In this document: positions 57,101 to 63,957 of the stretch, piece after piece
How positions within the stretch are numbered: the first letter of the stretch is position 1
Layout: each line of letters begins with the position of its first letter
NCBI RefSeq assembly: GCF_032854445.1
Contig: NC_088304.1
Coordinates: 8,507,704 to 8,571,703 of the forward strand
DNA from: Liolophura sinensis
Lineage: Eukaryota; Mollusca; Polyplacophora; Chitonida; Chitonidae
Length of the DNA stretch: 64,000 bases
Direction of reading: 5' to 3'
Program-made: the position numbers and the translations under genes
Notes under the pieces: generated by a model
What the model saw: only the letters and a program-made list of their open reading frames with translations
Database searches by the model: none
Told to the model about the DNA's origin: nothing

Positions 57101-59077
57101 TGCTTCCGCCTGATATCCAACAACACTAGAAGGACTTAAGTGGAACGTAAAACCGTTTATGCTATTCAACAAGAGAAAATAACACCACGCACTGCAATGC
57201 AAACACTTCCCGGCTCTGTCCGTTTTATATAGCTCTCTGCAATGAAATTGTTGTAGTGTTCAAATTTAGCTGTTCACAACCCAACATCCACCACGAAGCA
57301 GTTCTGTTTCATATCCTTCGTTGTCTGTTCCCTATAAGGACTAAGAGCATACATCCATACATACATAAATTAGGTCACATGGCGACTCCTTTCCATGGAA
57401 TGATTTGTGCCAAGGTAATACGATGAGTTTCAGGGATGGACTAAAAACTTAAGCGCAGGTATTATTTAAAACCGACGTGATAATTCGCCATTTTTTCATC
57501 TTCAAACGTTGAAAACAATTCTTTTCTAGTGATTTCAGCAGCACAATGGTCAAATCTACAATTATCGTTTCCTAAACAATTTTGTTTAGTGCGACTGAAG
57601 GTTATGCAGAATATCTTATAGACACTAGAAAAATATGAAATCTTGGCAAGAGCCTGAGCATGTGTTTTGACACCTGGAAAGCAATTCTTCACAACAGTTA
57701 CCATCTGGCGCCATATGTTAGAAATTTTAAATTGAGACGCAGCATTTGTCCGGTAATGTGTTTTGATCTATTATTATAATGCAGAAAGTTTTCCGTAACA
57801 GTACGGATTATACAACATTTGCTTTCAAACACAACTTTAGCCAAAAACACCCCATTATCACAGAACACCAAATGGCGTCCTGCAAACATCATATTGTTAT
57901 ACATCATAATATCATCCAAATACTTTCATTTCCATTGATAAGCTCTATCAAGTAGAGTACTGTGGTAATTCCAACAAAAGATACAAGGTGACGCATGATT
58001 CAATATTTCAGTTTCATTTAAAGCATTTTCAATGGTTTAGTTTCACAGCCTAGTCGATATCCAGCTGTCTTTTATTTATTTATTTATTTGATTGGTGTTT
58101 TACGCCAAGAATATTTCACTTATACGACGGCGGCCAGCATTATGGTGGGTGGAAACCGGGCAGAGCCCGGAGGAAACTCACGACCATCCGCAGTTTGCTG
58201 ACAGACCTTCCCATGTACTACCGGAGAAGCTGTCTTTTATACTTTACTGTGACCTGCTGAATGTGTAATTTATCACTCGTTTGTTTTATCTATTTATATT
58301 ACATCTTTATGTCTATGTTGTGGCCCCACTGTATGTACTTAGTACAGTACAGTCTTAGTATAATATACCTGTTCATTCAACGTGTTGTTTCTGCTCTGTC
58401 CACTATAGCATATTTCATTTTACCCTCAAAACATTGTCTCCTATGTATATATGCCATCTTGCACAATTTCATTTATTCTTGAAAACGGTTTCAATAAAAC
58501 CGACATATTGAATCATGCATCGCCTTGTATCTTTTGTTACAGTGACCACAATACTCTTGTATTTTTTGTTACAGTTACCACAATACTCTGTTACAGTTAC
58601 CACAATACTCTTGTATCTTTTGTTACAGTTACCACAATACTCTTGTATCTTTTGTTACAGTTACCACAATACTCCGCATAATACGATCCACTTTCTAGAC
58701 ATCGGTCAGGCTCATTTAAACACAAAGGGCGGGGATCGTCGGTACTTCGATTTTTTTTTTGCCTCAACCCTACATCTGATTGATGTTACACTTGTGGCTA
58801 TACATTGCTGGGGGGCCGAAAGTGTACTGTGGATTACTACTAACAATTTTTGTGGCTTAACAATCTGCCAGATCATATACTACTTGTTTCCTATGAATAA
58901 AGTTTGGCTGCACACAAATGACGCTTTTGTTATGATTAGTCTTTAACCCTTATTCACAACAAATCGTGAACAGTTTAACCTACCTTTCGCAAGACGTCGA
59001 TATTCCTGAAGTTCTGTCAGATACTTAGGAATGTACCAGTCGCATTGCCCGAGAAAGTAGTCCGGCTGTGCCGACAT
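36134..59077 (-). CDS. Large C-terminal MYND zinc-finger protein, probable nuclear regulator
   Basis: Seven coding exons on the minus strand: 59077-58984, 46584-45684, 43554-43421, 41852-41775, 40114-37122, 36921-36769, 36190-36134. All are GT-AG, all phases match, and the total is 4410 nt (1469 aa plus stop). Features: basic NLS-like PPKRRR at 41-46; PLNLC at 368-372, similar to the PxNLS/PxDLS docking motif for CtBP corepressors; coiled coil at about 581-629 (KEFKGLEKKAEETEKELKK); about 800 residues rich in Pro, Ser, His and Gln; canonical MYND finger at 1426-1462 with C-x2-C-x7-C-x2-C-x5-C-x3-C-x7-H-x3-C. MYND fingers recruit proline-containing peptide motifs in transcription and chromatin factors. 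No PHD, bromo, PWWP, SAND or SET domain is visible, so it is not ZMYND8/11, DEAF1 or SMYD. I do not recognise a named orthologue. Exon 1 to exon 2 linkage rests on phase only. Confidence 0.82.
36400..36630 (+). mobile_element. M2 MITE-like element in the last MYND-gene intron
   Basis: GATGACAACATAGTATTTTG, TTCTGCTTAAGCTATGGTTC, AAATAGCAAAAGGCCGAATC, CTATTGTCGCTGCTCTCGTT. It fills most of the intron between exons 6 and 7. Confidence 0.65.
36769..36921 (-). CDS. MYND gene exon 6: first six zinc ligands of the MYND finger
   Basis: 153 nt, phase 0-0, 51 residues. A basic lead (PSQPKGGESGQKRQGSRS) is followed by FNCAECNRKANMICSRCESI and RYCSRECQ. It provides C1426, C1429, C1437, C1440, C1446 and C1450. 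Acceptor TTTTTGCTATCCATGCAG, donor CAG|GTAAAC. This exon is in a different frame from the ORF that overlaps it. Confidence 0.93.
37122..40114 (-). CDS. MYND gene exon 5: main exon, coiled coil and Pro/His/Gln-rich chain
   Basis: 2993 nt, 997 whole codons, phase 1 in and 0 out, residues 404-1400. An N-terminal alpha-helical stretch (PEEFVSSVKHAMRCSAELI) precedes Ser/Pro-rich sequence, a coiled coil with heptad Leu/Lys/Glu (STELQVLIKEFKGLEKKAEE onward, to YYMRQRLG), a second basic cluster (GKRHRTSTG, SAKRRLVSG), and then a long low-complexity Pro/His/Gln/Ser region ending TNQQFTNRTH. Donor CAC|GTAAGT at 37121. The open frame continues about 300 nt into the intron by chance; that tail is not coding. 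Confidence 0.9.
40257..40512 (-). mobile_element. SINE-A, full length, inverted, with near-perfect TSD
   Basis: From TTTGATGGGTGTTTTACGCC through GCCCGGGGGAAACCAACCAT, AGCTGGACTTGAACTCACAG (B box complement) and GCTAGCGCGCTAACCAACAG to CACGGAGGTCCC. Flanked by TGTCGTAAGA (40247-40256) and TGTCATAAGA (40513-40522), a 10-bp target-site duplication with one mismatch. Confidence 0.87.
41075..41375 (-). mobile_element. M2 MITE-like element, near full length, inverted
   Basis: AGCATAGAGAGTAAGACCAG, CAGCGACGACAATCTGATAG, GCTACCGGTGAAATACTGCC, CATGCCCCCTGGCATAATGG, AGTAACTGCAATTCATTAGA, TGTGTTGTCATCACATTTAC. The most complete M2 copy here, and a good template for defining the family. Confidence 0.72.
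41535..41760 (-). mobile_element. Another tRNA-derived SINE, inverted
   Basis: TTATTTATTTGAAAGGTGTT tail side, then GCCGCAGTAGATACTTCGGG and TGGAATCGAACTCGGGACC, which is the complement of a tRNA B box (GGTCCCGAGTTCGATTCC). Distinct from SINE-A, -B and -C. Confidence 0.6.
41775..41852 (-). CDS. MYND gene exon 4
   Basis: 78 nt, phase 1-1: DRTWQPEKNFPVNIPSEIQS then QNTEAS, joining to VPLAETM in exon 5. Acceptor CTCCTGTGCAG, donor TCAG|GTATTA. The other two frames either hit a stop or break phase. Confidence 0.8.
42643..42993. mobile_element. F-family MITE, decayed copy
   Basis: Left end TTAAACCAAACGCCTTACAG, CGCATTTGCCGCTCTCTGCG; internal TAGTCTTGTTTAGACTTAGC; right part GCCAGTGGTGGCAGTGTGTA, ACAGAGCGCTGTGAAGTG. 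Same order as the better copy at 53451-53784. Confidence 0.65.
43135..43400 (-). mobile_element. SINE-A, full length, inverted
   Basis: GATTTATTTATTTACTTGAT, GTTTTACACAGTACTCAAGA, GGACAGAGCCCGGTAGAAAC, CACGTACGGCCGGAGAGGAA, CTAACCAACTGAGCCACAGA. It ends 20 bp from the donor of MYND exon 3. Confidence 0.85.
43421..43554 (-). CDS. MYND gene exon 3 with PLNLC motif
   Basis: 134 nt, phase 2 in and 1 out, residues 333-376: begins SDCALTISDTSTPLCREGES and ends DDPQVPLNLCVKPL. The P-L-N-L core resembles CtBP-binding motifs (P-x-[DN]-L-S), with Cys in the last position. Acceptor TTTTGTTTCAG; donor CTAG|GTGATT. Too short for ORF calling; found by splice and phase matching to exons 2 and 4. Confidence 0.82.
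43600..44110 (-). mobile_element. Two inverted SINE-A copies, one decayed
   Basis: 43620-43770 is a decayed copy (ATGCAATACTCAAGAACTAT, GGAAATCGGAGTGCCCTC). 43865-44110 is clearer: TTATTTGATTGGTGTTTTAC, GCATTATGGTGGGAGGAAAC, CGCGCTGGCACGCTAATAAC, CTCGGCCATGGAGACCCC. Confidence 0.75.
44373..44575 (-). mobile_element. SINE-B 3' portion, inverted, with (GTGA)n end
   Basis: GAGTGAGTGAGTGAGTGCAT, GGTTTAACGTCGTACTTAAC, TTTTTCAATCATATGACGAC, CAGGACAGATTTTCACCGC, TCATCAAAGGCAAGTAAGCT. Confidence 0.8.
44700..45030. repeat. H-family interspersed repeat, copy 2
   Basis: AATTTGGTAATTTACGTTAA and CATCTCCCTTGTGCCATTCT, as at 33850-34095. A related block recurs internally (GTACTTGTTTAAGATGCCAA near 44790; ACATGCTTAAGATACCACCC near 44946), so the element may itself be duplicated. 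Confidence 0.5.
45045..45500. repeat. E-family repeat, copy 3, split by a SINE-A insertion
   Basis: 45045-45219 and 45374-45500 match the E copy at 12455-12790 (GAAACTTTGGATTCTATATG, GGCCATATTGGGACCGATGA, TCAAGCAAAAATTATGG, then CACCGTAGAATCTGGTGTTT). The interruption is a SINE-A piece, so this E copy predates that SINE insertion. Confidence 0.75.
45220..45373 (-). mobile_element. SINE-A 3' fragment nested in an E repeat
   Basis: TTTATTTATTTGATTGCTGT, CGCCGTACTCAAGAATATTT, CACAGCTCGGGGGAAACCCA, CATCCGCAGGGTGC. Flanked by ATGGATCTGA (45210-45219) and ATGGATGTGA (45374-45383), a 10-bp target-site duplication with one mismatch. 5'-truncated as is common for target-primed insertion. Confidence 0.85.
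45684..46584 (-). CDS. MYND gene exon 2: acidic, Ser/Thr-rich region with NLS
   Basis: 901 nt, phase 1 in and 2 out, residues about 32-331. It opens DTDDLPTILPPKRRRTQTK, then REFPRHNWLENKIKNIT, then a long Ser/Thr/Asp/Pro-rich disordered chain. Acceptor TTGTCTTCCTCAG; donor ACT|GTAAGT. The ORF extended upstream of the acceptor uses a TTG and intron sequence and is not coding there. Confidence 0.85.
46905..47090 (+). mobile_element. SINE-C copy
   Basis: TCTTCGGCATGATACTTCAT, CACTTTGGCGGCATAGACTC, TGACTCCTCGTCGTCATATA, TTGTTAAGTTCGTCATTAAA. A different SINE tail follows (CCATCGTATTAGTGAAAAAC, then (AATC)n) at 47140-47260. Confidence 0.7.
48300..48780. repeat. 31-bp minisatellite in the first MYND-gene intron
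   Basis: About 14 copies of a 31-bp unit with core TGCAAGGACAAACTGTGGCA followed by CGAGAACGTTA. Copies between 48440 and 48720 are close to identical, and edge copies are degenerate. Open ORFs on both strands here (48405-48828 plus, 48325-48588 minus) are repeat artefacts. Confidence 0.85.
49041..49056 (-). CDS. Possible alternative first coding exon of the MYND gene
   Basis: ATG at 49056-49054 codes MTRRK and then splices (AAAG|GTAAAC) in phase 1, which would join exon 2 as MTRRKDTDDLP. It is only about 2.5 kb upstream of exon 2, much closer than exon 1. An acceptor-like ATACTTTCAG lies 54 nt upstream, but the segment between has in-frame stops, so it could only be a leader. Transcript data are needed to choose between this start and 59077. 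Confidence 0.3.
49594..50106 (-). mobile_element. Two-unit SINE-A insertion sharing one TSD
   Basis: An inverted SINE-A 3' part (49598-49715), about 130 bp of unrelated sequence, then a second, almost full SINE-A (49850-50106, ending CTCGGCCACGGAGGTCCCC). AGTTTTCACTT flanks the whole at 49583-49593 and 50107-50117 (11 bp, perfect). No duplication is evident at the inner edges, so it appears to have entered as one piece or as nested insertions. Confidence 0.75.
50645..50905 (-). mobile_element. SINE-C copy, inverted
   Basis: TGTCAGTCATATGACGACGA, GGCGGGGCGAGTCCACGCCG, CTGAGGTATCATGCCGAAGA, CCAGTCACATTATACTGACA, CCTTGCTCTAACCTCTCGGT. Confidence 0.75.
51114..51387 (+). mobile_element. SINE-A, full length, perfect 13-bp TSD
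   Basis: Head GGCCTCCATGGCTTAGTTGG, CGCGCTAGCGCAGCGTAATG, body GGGTTTCCCCCGGGATCTGC, CATAATGCTGGCCGCCGTCG, tail TTGAGTACGGCGTAAAAAAC and (AAAT)n. CGAAGCTATTTTC flanks it at 51101-51113 and 51388-51400. The perfect duplication and intact ends mark it as one of the younger insertions. Confidence 0.93.
53451..53784. mobile_element. F-family MITE with about 54-bp terminal inverted repeats
   Basis: Left end GGGTTAAACCATACTCCTTG, CGGCGCATGCATCGCTCTCT; right end GGTAGAGAGCGCCGCATGCG, CTGTAAGGAATATGGCTTAA ending ACCC. Reverse-complementing the right end reproduces the left with few mismatches over about 54 bp. The 334-bp length and lack of an ORF indicate a non-autonomous DNA transposon. Confidence 0.82.
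53998..54250. mobile_element. M1 foldback MITE, copy 3
   Basis: Arms TTAATCTGTTACTTTTAACA, TGAGTGATGCTAGTATGTAT and, inverted, ACGTTCTAGCATTACTCAGA, TAAAATTTACAGATTAACTT ending TTTGAGC. Only about 200 bp to the right of the F element. Confidence 0.75.
54405..54550 (-). mobile_element. M2 MITE-like fragment
   Basis: TAACGGTGAAATACGGCCTC, TTGTCAATTTAGCTCAGTCA and GGGTTTTATCCCGACTGTCC match the M2 3' end. Confidence 0.65.
54570..54745 (-). mobile_element. SINE-C copy, inverted
   Basis: TTTTACGTCGTGGTTGACAG, CAATCATATGACGACGAGGG, AAGTGCTGCCGCCACTGATG, CCAGTCACATTATACTGACA. Confidence 0.7.
55735..55915 (+). mobile_element. SINE-A copy, 5'-truncated
   Basis: CTCTCCGGCCGTATGTGGAA, CCTCCCACCATAATACTGGC, TTGAATACGGCGTAAAACAT, (AAAT)n. 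The head before the B-box region is missing. Confidence 0.75.
56620..56805 (-). mobile_element. SINE-A 3' fragment followed by a solo F-type end
   Basis: 56620-56745: TATTTATTCGATTGGTGTTG, CGTACTCAAGAATATTTCAC, GGGCAGAGCCCGAGGCAAAC. 56750-56805: GCGAGTGCAGAGAGCGGCAC then ATCCGCAGTAAGGAGTATGA, which resembles the right terminal repeat of the F element. Confidence 0.65.
57038..57139 (+). CDS. Small ORF in a CpG-rich segment, function unknown
   Basis: The 33-residue ORF starts MAAFCQSDECSADRQPCNAP, in a strong start context (GCAACCATGGCGGCG). About 130 bp upstream and through the ORF the DNA is clearly more GC- and CpG-rich than the surrounding intron. It ends at TAA, followed by a donor-like GTAAAA 9 nt on. 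It could be the first exon of a plus-strand transcript nested in the MYND gene's long intron, or just a short GC-rich island. No homology is recognised. Confidence 0.25.
   Translation: MAAFCQSDECSADRQPCNAPTCFRLISNNTRRT
58076..58227 (-). mobile_element. SINE-A 3' fragment, inverted, 13-bp TSD
   Basis: (TTTA)n TTTGATTGGTGTTTTACGCC, CGACGGCGGCCAGCATTATG, GCAGAGCCCGGAGGAAACTC, truncated at CTACCGGAGA. AGCTGTCTTTTAT flanks it at 58063-58075 and 58228-58240 (perfect). The body is close to consensus, so a recent insertion. Confidence 0.9.
58541..58675. repeat. 32-bp minisatellite near MYND-gene exon 1
   Basis: About four to five copies of a 32-bp unit (ACTCTTGTATCTTTTGTTAC then AGTTACCACAAT), one copy shortened to about 22 bp. 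Each full unit contains a TTTTGTTACAG, which resembles a 3' splice site on the plus strand, antisense to the MYND gene. Confidence 0.85.
58984..59077 (-). CDS. MYND gene exon 1 (start codon)
   Basis: 94 nt coding 31 residues beginning MSAQPDYFLGQCDWYIPKYL, then a phase-1 donor (AAAG|GTAGGT). An in-frame TAA lies two codons upstream of the ATG, which fixes the start. The short charged/aromatic peptide reads as real protein. It is assigned to the MYND gene because strand and phase fit exon 2 and no other minus-strand gene is visible; the 12.4-kb intron makes this an inference. Confidence 0.65.
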
Positions 59078-59400
59078 GTTTTATGAGCCACGTGGCTGAA
59101 GTATCAATGCGAAGACTTATTCCACATTTTCTTCGTCCACGTTACCCAGAAAAGCCGGGTCCGGAGCTGCTTAAAGAAAAGTTCTATTAAGCTTGCAATG
59201 TACTCTGACCAAGGTTTTTGCGCGTCAAACCAAATAGAGCTGCTCATTCCGGATAATTCTTAAGGCGGCAAATTTTTACAGGGTGTCAAACACTGCATTT
59301 CCGCTTTCGCTTGTCTCCAGCTATCCAGGGAGAGAGCTGAAGTGGTCACTTCCTCAACAGAAGATCGGCTGTAATTTAGTGTTTACTTCACGATGGGAAA
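59078..59400 (-). promoter_or_regulatory. Putative 5' UTR/promoter region of the MYND gene
   Basis: Directly upstream of the exon-1 ATG. It has moderate GC with several CpGs (CCACGTGGC E-box-like palindrome at about 59090, TCCACGTTACC, AAGCCGGGTCCGGAGC), no repeats and no minus-strand ORF into the ATG. No clear TATA box. Assignment is positional only. Confidence 0.35.
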
Positions 59401-59929
59401 CCGTTCAAAGCAATTAACAGAGCTCGTCATACCGGTTGACAAAAGCCATAAATACATATGTATGTGTCCAGAGCAAAGGTCGCTCACATTTTAGCGTCAT
59501 CAGATTACAGCAGGAATAACTGTCCCACTGATTCACACGGACGGATGGTAATGATAATAGGAAGCTGGTAATGACAATACGTACTGCGTAATGAGACAAA
59601 GGGGACCTGGCAATGACAATGTCGATCTGATAATGATAACTGACCCCACTCCACATGTACAGAAGTCGAAGAATGAAAATTTTGCATAACCTATTTATGT
59701 TCAGAGCTTACACGCCGCACAGATGTTCATTATATCTATTCATTTGTTCGCACCTTTTTCACAAGTTTTTTACGTTGTTATTTCCTTTATTTATCTGTTA
59801 ATTTGAATCAGCGTATAATGTTTACGTATCTTACAAATGGCATTATTAGTTGTTTTAAATCTATTTTTGACCAATTTAGATCATTGCCTAGAGCAATTCA
59901 CTTAAATGATGGCGATTACGTCGCTATGG

Positions 59930-60310
59930 GATGAGAACGTTATCTCCCTAGGTCAAACTCCACAGACCTATACGGAAGGTGTGGGTTCAAACCCGGTCTT
60001 GGACATGGAATTTGTAGATTTTCACCTCTCATAGCTTGTGGAGCCTTGATGACGGTATGCAAGCGACGAAGCTAGTGTGGCCGTTTGCATAGTCTCACGT
60101 TTGTTGGCGACCACTTGTCTTCGCCAATAGGGTGTGCATATCTTTACGTCACATATGAAAATGTTCTTCAGTAACTTGCCAGTTGTCACTGGTTTATACA
60201 GACCACTCCGGTTTCTTCCACCCAAGAATCGCCCGCCATCGTATTAAGTGAAAAATGTATTCAAGAGTATGACATTAACATCTATCAAATTAATAAAGAA
60301 ATCAATAAAT
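59930..60310 (+). mobile_element. SINE of a further tRNA-derived family
   Basis: GTGTGGGTTCAAACCCGGTC contains a B-box-like GGTTCAAACCC. The body GCCGTTTGCATAGTCTCACG and GACCACTTGTCTTCGCCAAT follows, and the tail CGCCATCGTATTAAGTGAAA, GAGTATGACATTAACATCTA resembles the SINE-A tail in layout. The same tail type is at 47140-47260. Confidence 0.6.
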
Positions 60311-61009
60311 AAAACAATATAGGAACTCCACGCAAGGATTATTTGTTTGTTTTCACAGCAGTTAAACGTGAATTTGGACACCCTACAATTTTCGTTACGA
60401 TAACGTTTCACTGATGAGTAAACTGTCATTAAAAGCTTGTTGTGATGTCACCCTATTCAGAAGCTGTAATTCAGGAAAGCACCACTTGCATCTGAACAGC
60501 CCAGCCAGGCATATCTTGGTCATGTCGCCATATATGAAGAATCAGAACTAAAACATAGTCCCCGTGCTATATGCGCACTTCGTATCCACACTACTTCCCA
60601 CTCTTGAACACAGAAATCGTTTATTATGTAACACTAATGCAACAGTTTAAGTGGGGAAAAGACTTCGTAACTGTACATCCGCCCATCGTACTTTCTTATC
60701 CAGGAATGTACAGTTACTCGGTCTCTCTCAACACCGGAAATATAGAGGTGGTACTAAATGAAATCCAAATGCCCAAATACTCCCACAAATGCTTGATTAA
60801 TGGAACTAGCGCTACTGGCCCGCTCATAGTACAAATAAATACAATGCAATCGTGAACTAGTAAACCTTAAAGTTGAAGAAATAAGCAGTTTTCAGCGATG
60901 TAAGAATGTTATCAACAGTGTCAAGTTAGATGTGTAAACCATGACAACGTATATTTAACCATATTCATAATTTAATATACTCTGGTATTAAACAAGTAAG
61001 TATTCTATT

Positions 61010-61095
61010 ACATATAAAAGACCACAGCATAGAGAGTAAAACTAGTTAAGCGACGATAGTGTGACAGTTGGCAAATCATCACACGTATCATGTGA
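61010..61095 (-). mobile_element. M2 MITE-like end
   Basis: AGCATAGAGAGTAAAACTAG, GCGACGATAGTGTGACAGTT and ATGTGATATCCGGCCTCTTG match the M2 terminal block. Confidence 0.55.
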
Positions 61096-61547
61096 TATCC
61101 GGCCTCTTGTCAAACAGCCCCACTCCAAATATACTGTAGTTAAAGAATAGCATGCAAAGCATTTTGCTCATATACATGGACAAAAATTGTTTACGCTTAG
61201 AACTATCCTCTAGTATTCTATTAATTTGAGTGATTTTTTACTGGCAATTTTATAAAAACATTACAAATTTAATACGTTTAACTGCTGTGAGGTGGTGGTA
61301 GTGGTGGTGCAAACCTCAGGCTAAAAATTGAGAGAAACTCACAACCTGTATAGATGAATATTTTGTGTTGAAAATAAAATTTCAAGAAAAAACACTAAAA
61401 TCACCCAGTTACATCCCCCATCGCCACCCTCCACCTCTCTCCCCCATGATCCGTGGACCTTGAATCTAAATGGAAAACATCTAAACATTCAAGTTGTTGT
61501 CTACAGGTAGAAAGGTTTTCCGGTAAATACATAAGTACAGTATTTAC

Positions 61548-61795
61548 TTATTTATTTGATTGGTGTTTTGCGCTGTACTCAAGAATATTCGCTTATACAA
61601 CGGCGGCTAGCATTATGGTGAAAGGAAACCGGGCAGAGCCCGGAAGAAACCCACGATCAATCGCAGGTCGCTGGCAGACCTTCCATCGTACATGTACAAT
61701 CGAAGAGAAAGCCAGAATGAGCTGGTAGCTTTATTGAGAGGCTACTGGGTCATTGTGCTGCTCTAGTATGCTATTCGAACAGTAAAGCCAGGCGA
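61548..61795 (-). mobile_element. SINE-A copy, inverted
   Basis: TTATTTATTTGATTGGTGTT, GCACTGTACTCAAGAATATT-like GCGCTGTACTCAAGAATATT, GGGCAGAGCCCGGAAGAAAC, TACTGGGTCATTGTGCTGCT. The head region is decayed. Confidence 0.8.
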
Positions 61796-62840
61796 TCCCC
61801 AAGTCGGGGTCGCCGCATGACCCATGGGGAACAACTGTGGGGATGTCTGTCTAGGGTATAAACATATAAAGATTTGTCTCCCTTCATATAATCGTCGTCT
61901 ACAGGAAAAGGAAACAATTCTTAATACTGTTCGGATGATGCAATAGTTCAGCTATCTCATTCGCTCTCTCGTACTTAACTTTTGGGGTTTGGAAGGAAAC
62001 TGTAGTTGATGAAAATTGTCCCCGATTTTCTGAAGTAGTTTCCAGTTTCAGACTGTACAGCCGCAGTGTGTTTTTGCATCTCTATAAGGTTTTCTTCTAT
62101 TTGGGTATAAAACCCGACTAGAGAATCGTTATTGTGAAGCACAGCACTGTTCGCACTCTTTAGCTGCATGATACAGAATGGTCGTATTTCCAGTGATTCG
62201 GCCAGGCCATGATTATCAAAAATGTGTGTTGCGGGTAAGGTGACCGAGTCGTTAATTTCGGGCCGACTCAGTTTTTTCCCTGAAATGTGAGAATTTCTTG
62301 ATTTGGGAGACAAACACAGACGTATGCACTACTCAGATTTACCTAAATTTTGGGTGAATTTGGGCATTGCAATTTCATTTCTCCCAATTTATATGCTGTC
62401 CTAACAGTTTTCTTTGTGAATCATCACCAGTCGAACTTGTCAAAAACTTTGTATATTGAACATATTCAGAATTAGTTAAAAGTATCTCTATGTCCTGATT
62501 AAATATCATCAGATATATCTCGGCTAAGCGGCAAAGCGACGTTTTTAAGATCCTACATGAATACTGTACTATTAAATTCACTCAAATTATTTTTGCTGGG
62601 GTTGAAAATATTTTTAGGGTTTTGGTTTTGAAGGTCATAACAGCTTATTGTGCAAAATAGGGCGAAAACCTTATATCACGCGACCTACCCTATACAGTGC
62701 AGCGGGTACATCCGGCGTATTTGTTATTCCAGCACCTCGTGGTCTATAGTCGTGCTGTTTTAGCTGCCATCTTGGCGAAATTAACAAGTTTTGAGAGTTT
62801 TGGTGGTAGGACAAACATTTACAAGCAAATTTCATTTGAT

Positions 62841-63112
62841 CACGGGGGTATGCGTGGCCGAGGCGGTTAGCACGCCAGCGCGGCGCGATGACCCAGGAGA
62901 CCAATGCGGTCGCTATGAGTTCAAGTCCAGCTCATGCTGGCCTTCCCTCCGGCCGTACGTAGGAAGGTCTGTTAGCAGCCTGAGGATAGTCGTGGGTTTC
63001 CCCCTGGTTCTGCCCCTGCTTCCTCCCACCATAATGCTGGCCGCTGCCGTACATGTATAAGTGAAATATTAAGTATGGCGTAAAGTACCAATCGAATAAA
63101 TAAATAAATAAA
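62841..63112 (+). mobile_element. SINE-A, full length, perfect 10-bp TSD
   Basis: CGTGGCCGAGGCGGTTAGCA (A-box-like), GTCGCTATGAGTTCAAGTCC (B-box-like), CCACCATAATGCTGGCCGCT, tail and (AAAT)n. TTCATTTGAT flanks it at 62831-62840 and 63113-63122. Confidence 0.9.
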
Positions 63113-63399
63113 TTCATTTGATTTCCGGGCCAAAAATAATAAAAGCTTTGTTTTAGCATGCTGCAGAAATATTAATCTGTTTGTCTGAATGGGGTTGAAC
63201 ACCGCTTTTAACATTAATGGGGTGATAACAAAGAAACAATTGCACTGGAATTAAGCAGTCATTGTAGACGTGGTCTGATCGATCTTATGCAGGATCGCCT
63301 GAATCAAATTTTAAATAACTGATCATATGACGTGACTGTTCCCGAGAACCCTGACGTGGAAAAACAAAATATTCGGTTGGGGGTGGGGGGGGGGGGGGG

Positions 63400-63602
63400 C
63401 TCCGAGGCCGAGGTGGTTACCATGCCAGCACGGCGCAAATGACGTGTCGATGTGAGTTCAAGTTCAGCTCACGCTGGCTTCCTCTCTGGCCCTACGTGGA
63501 AGTCTCTGCAAGCAATTGCGATTTCCTCCCACCATTGGCCGGCGTCGTATAAGTGAAATATTCTTGAGTATTCCAATTAAGTAAATAAATGAATAAATAA
63601 AT
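63400..63602 (+). mobile_element. SINE-A copy with internal deletions
   Basis: CTCCGAGGCCGAGGTGGTTA, GTGAGTTCAAGTTCAGCTCA, then a shortened body (CCTCCCACCATTGGCCGGCG) and tail TATTCTTGAGTATT and (AAAT)n. Preceded by a G homopolymer at 63380-63399. Confidence 0.78.
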
Positions 63603-63810
63603 TGAGTTATATGTTATATTTTCCCTTAGACAACATCCGAATTGCCCTACAGTCTATTATGGTCATGGGCCATAACTTAGTATTGTTCCCCATACGTATA
63701 CATGATAACCGCATTATCACAGTTGGTTCATCACGTGAGTTTGTAACCCAGGGACAATTTTGTATTTGCATGAAGCAGACATAACACAGCAAACGCCGCT
63801 GACGATAAAA

Positions 63811-63957
63811 ATGGATCACGGAAGACTTGTAGATCAGGTTTTGACAGCTTTTATTCGCGATAAAGAAGTGGTTGCTACGGGGGACGGAATTTCACCTTTC
63901 ATAAACGCGGTTATGCGTCGGCGTTTTCTGGGTGTCTCAAACCGTCGTATGAATTGA
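63811..63957 (+). CDS. Short ORF of unknown function
   Basis: 48 residues beginning MDHGRLVDQVLTAFIRDKEV and ending SNRRMN, in a good start context (AAAAATGG). The chain is balanced in composition and reads more like protein than most random ORFs nearby, but it has no recognised family and no repeat match in this window. It could be a first exon (a GT lies at GGGTGTCTC) of a plus-strand gene continuing past the right edge, or a chance ORF. Confidence 0.25.
   Translation: MDHGRLVDQVLTAFIRDKEVVATGDGISPFINAVMRRRFLGVSNRRMN

Noticed and set aside
58515-58946. 143-codon plus ORF with hydrophobic repeats
   Set aside because: Its first third is the 32-bp minisatellite; the rest has no recognisable domain or splice support.
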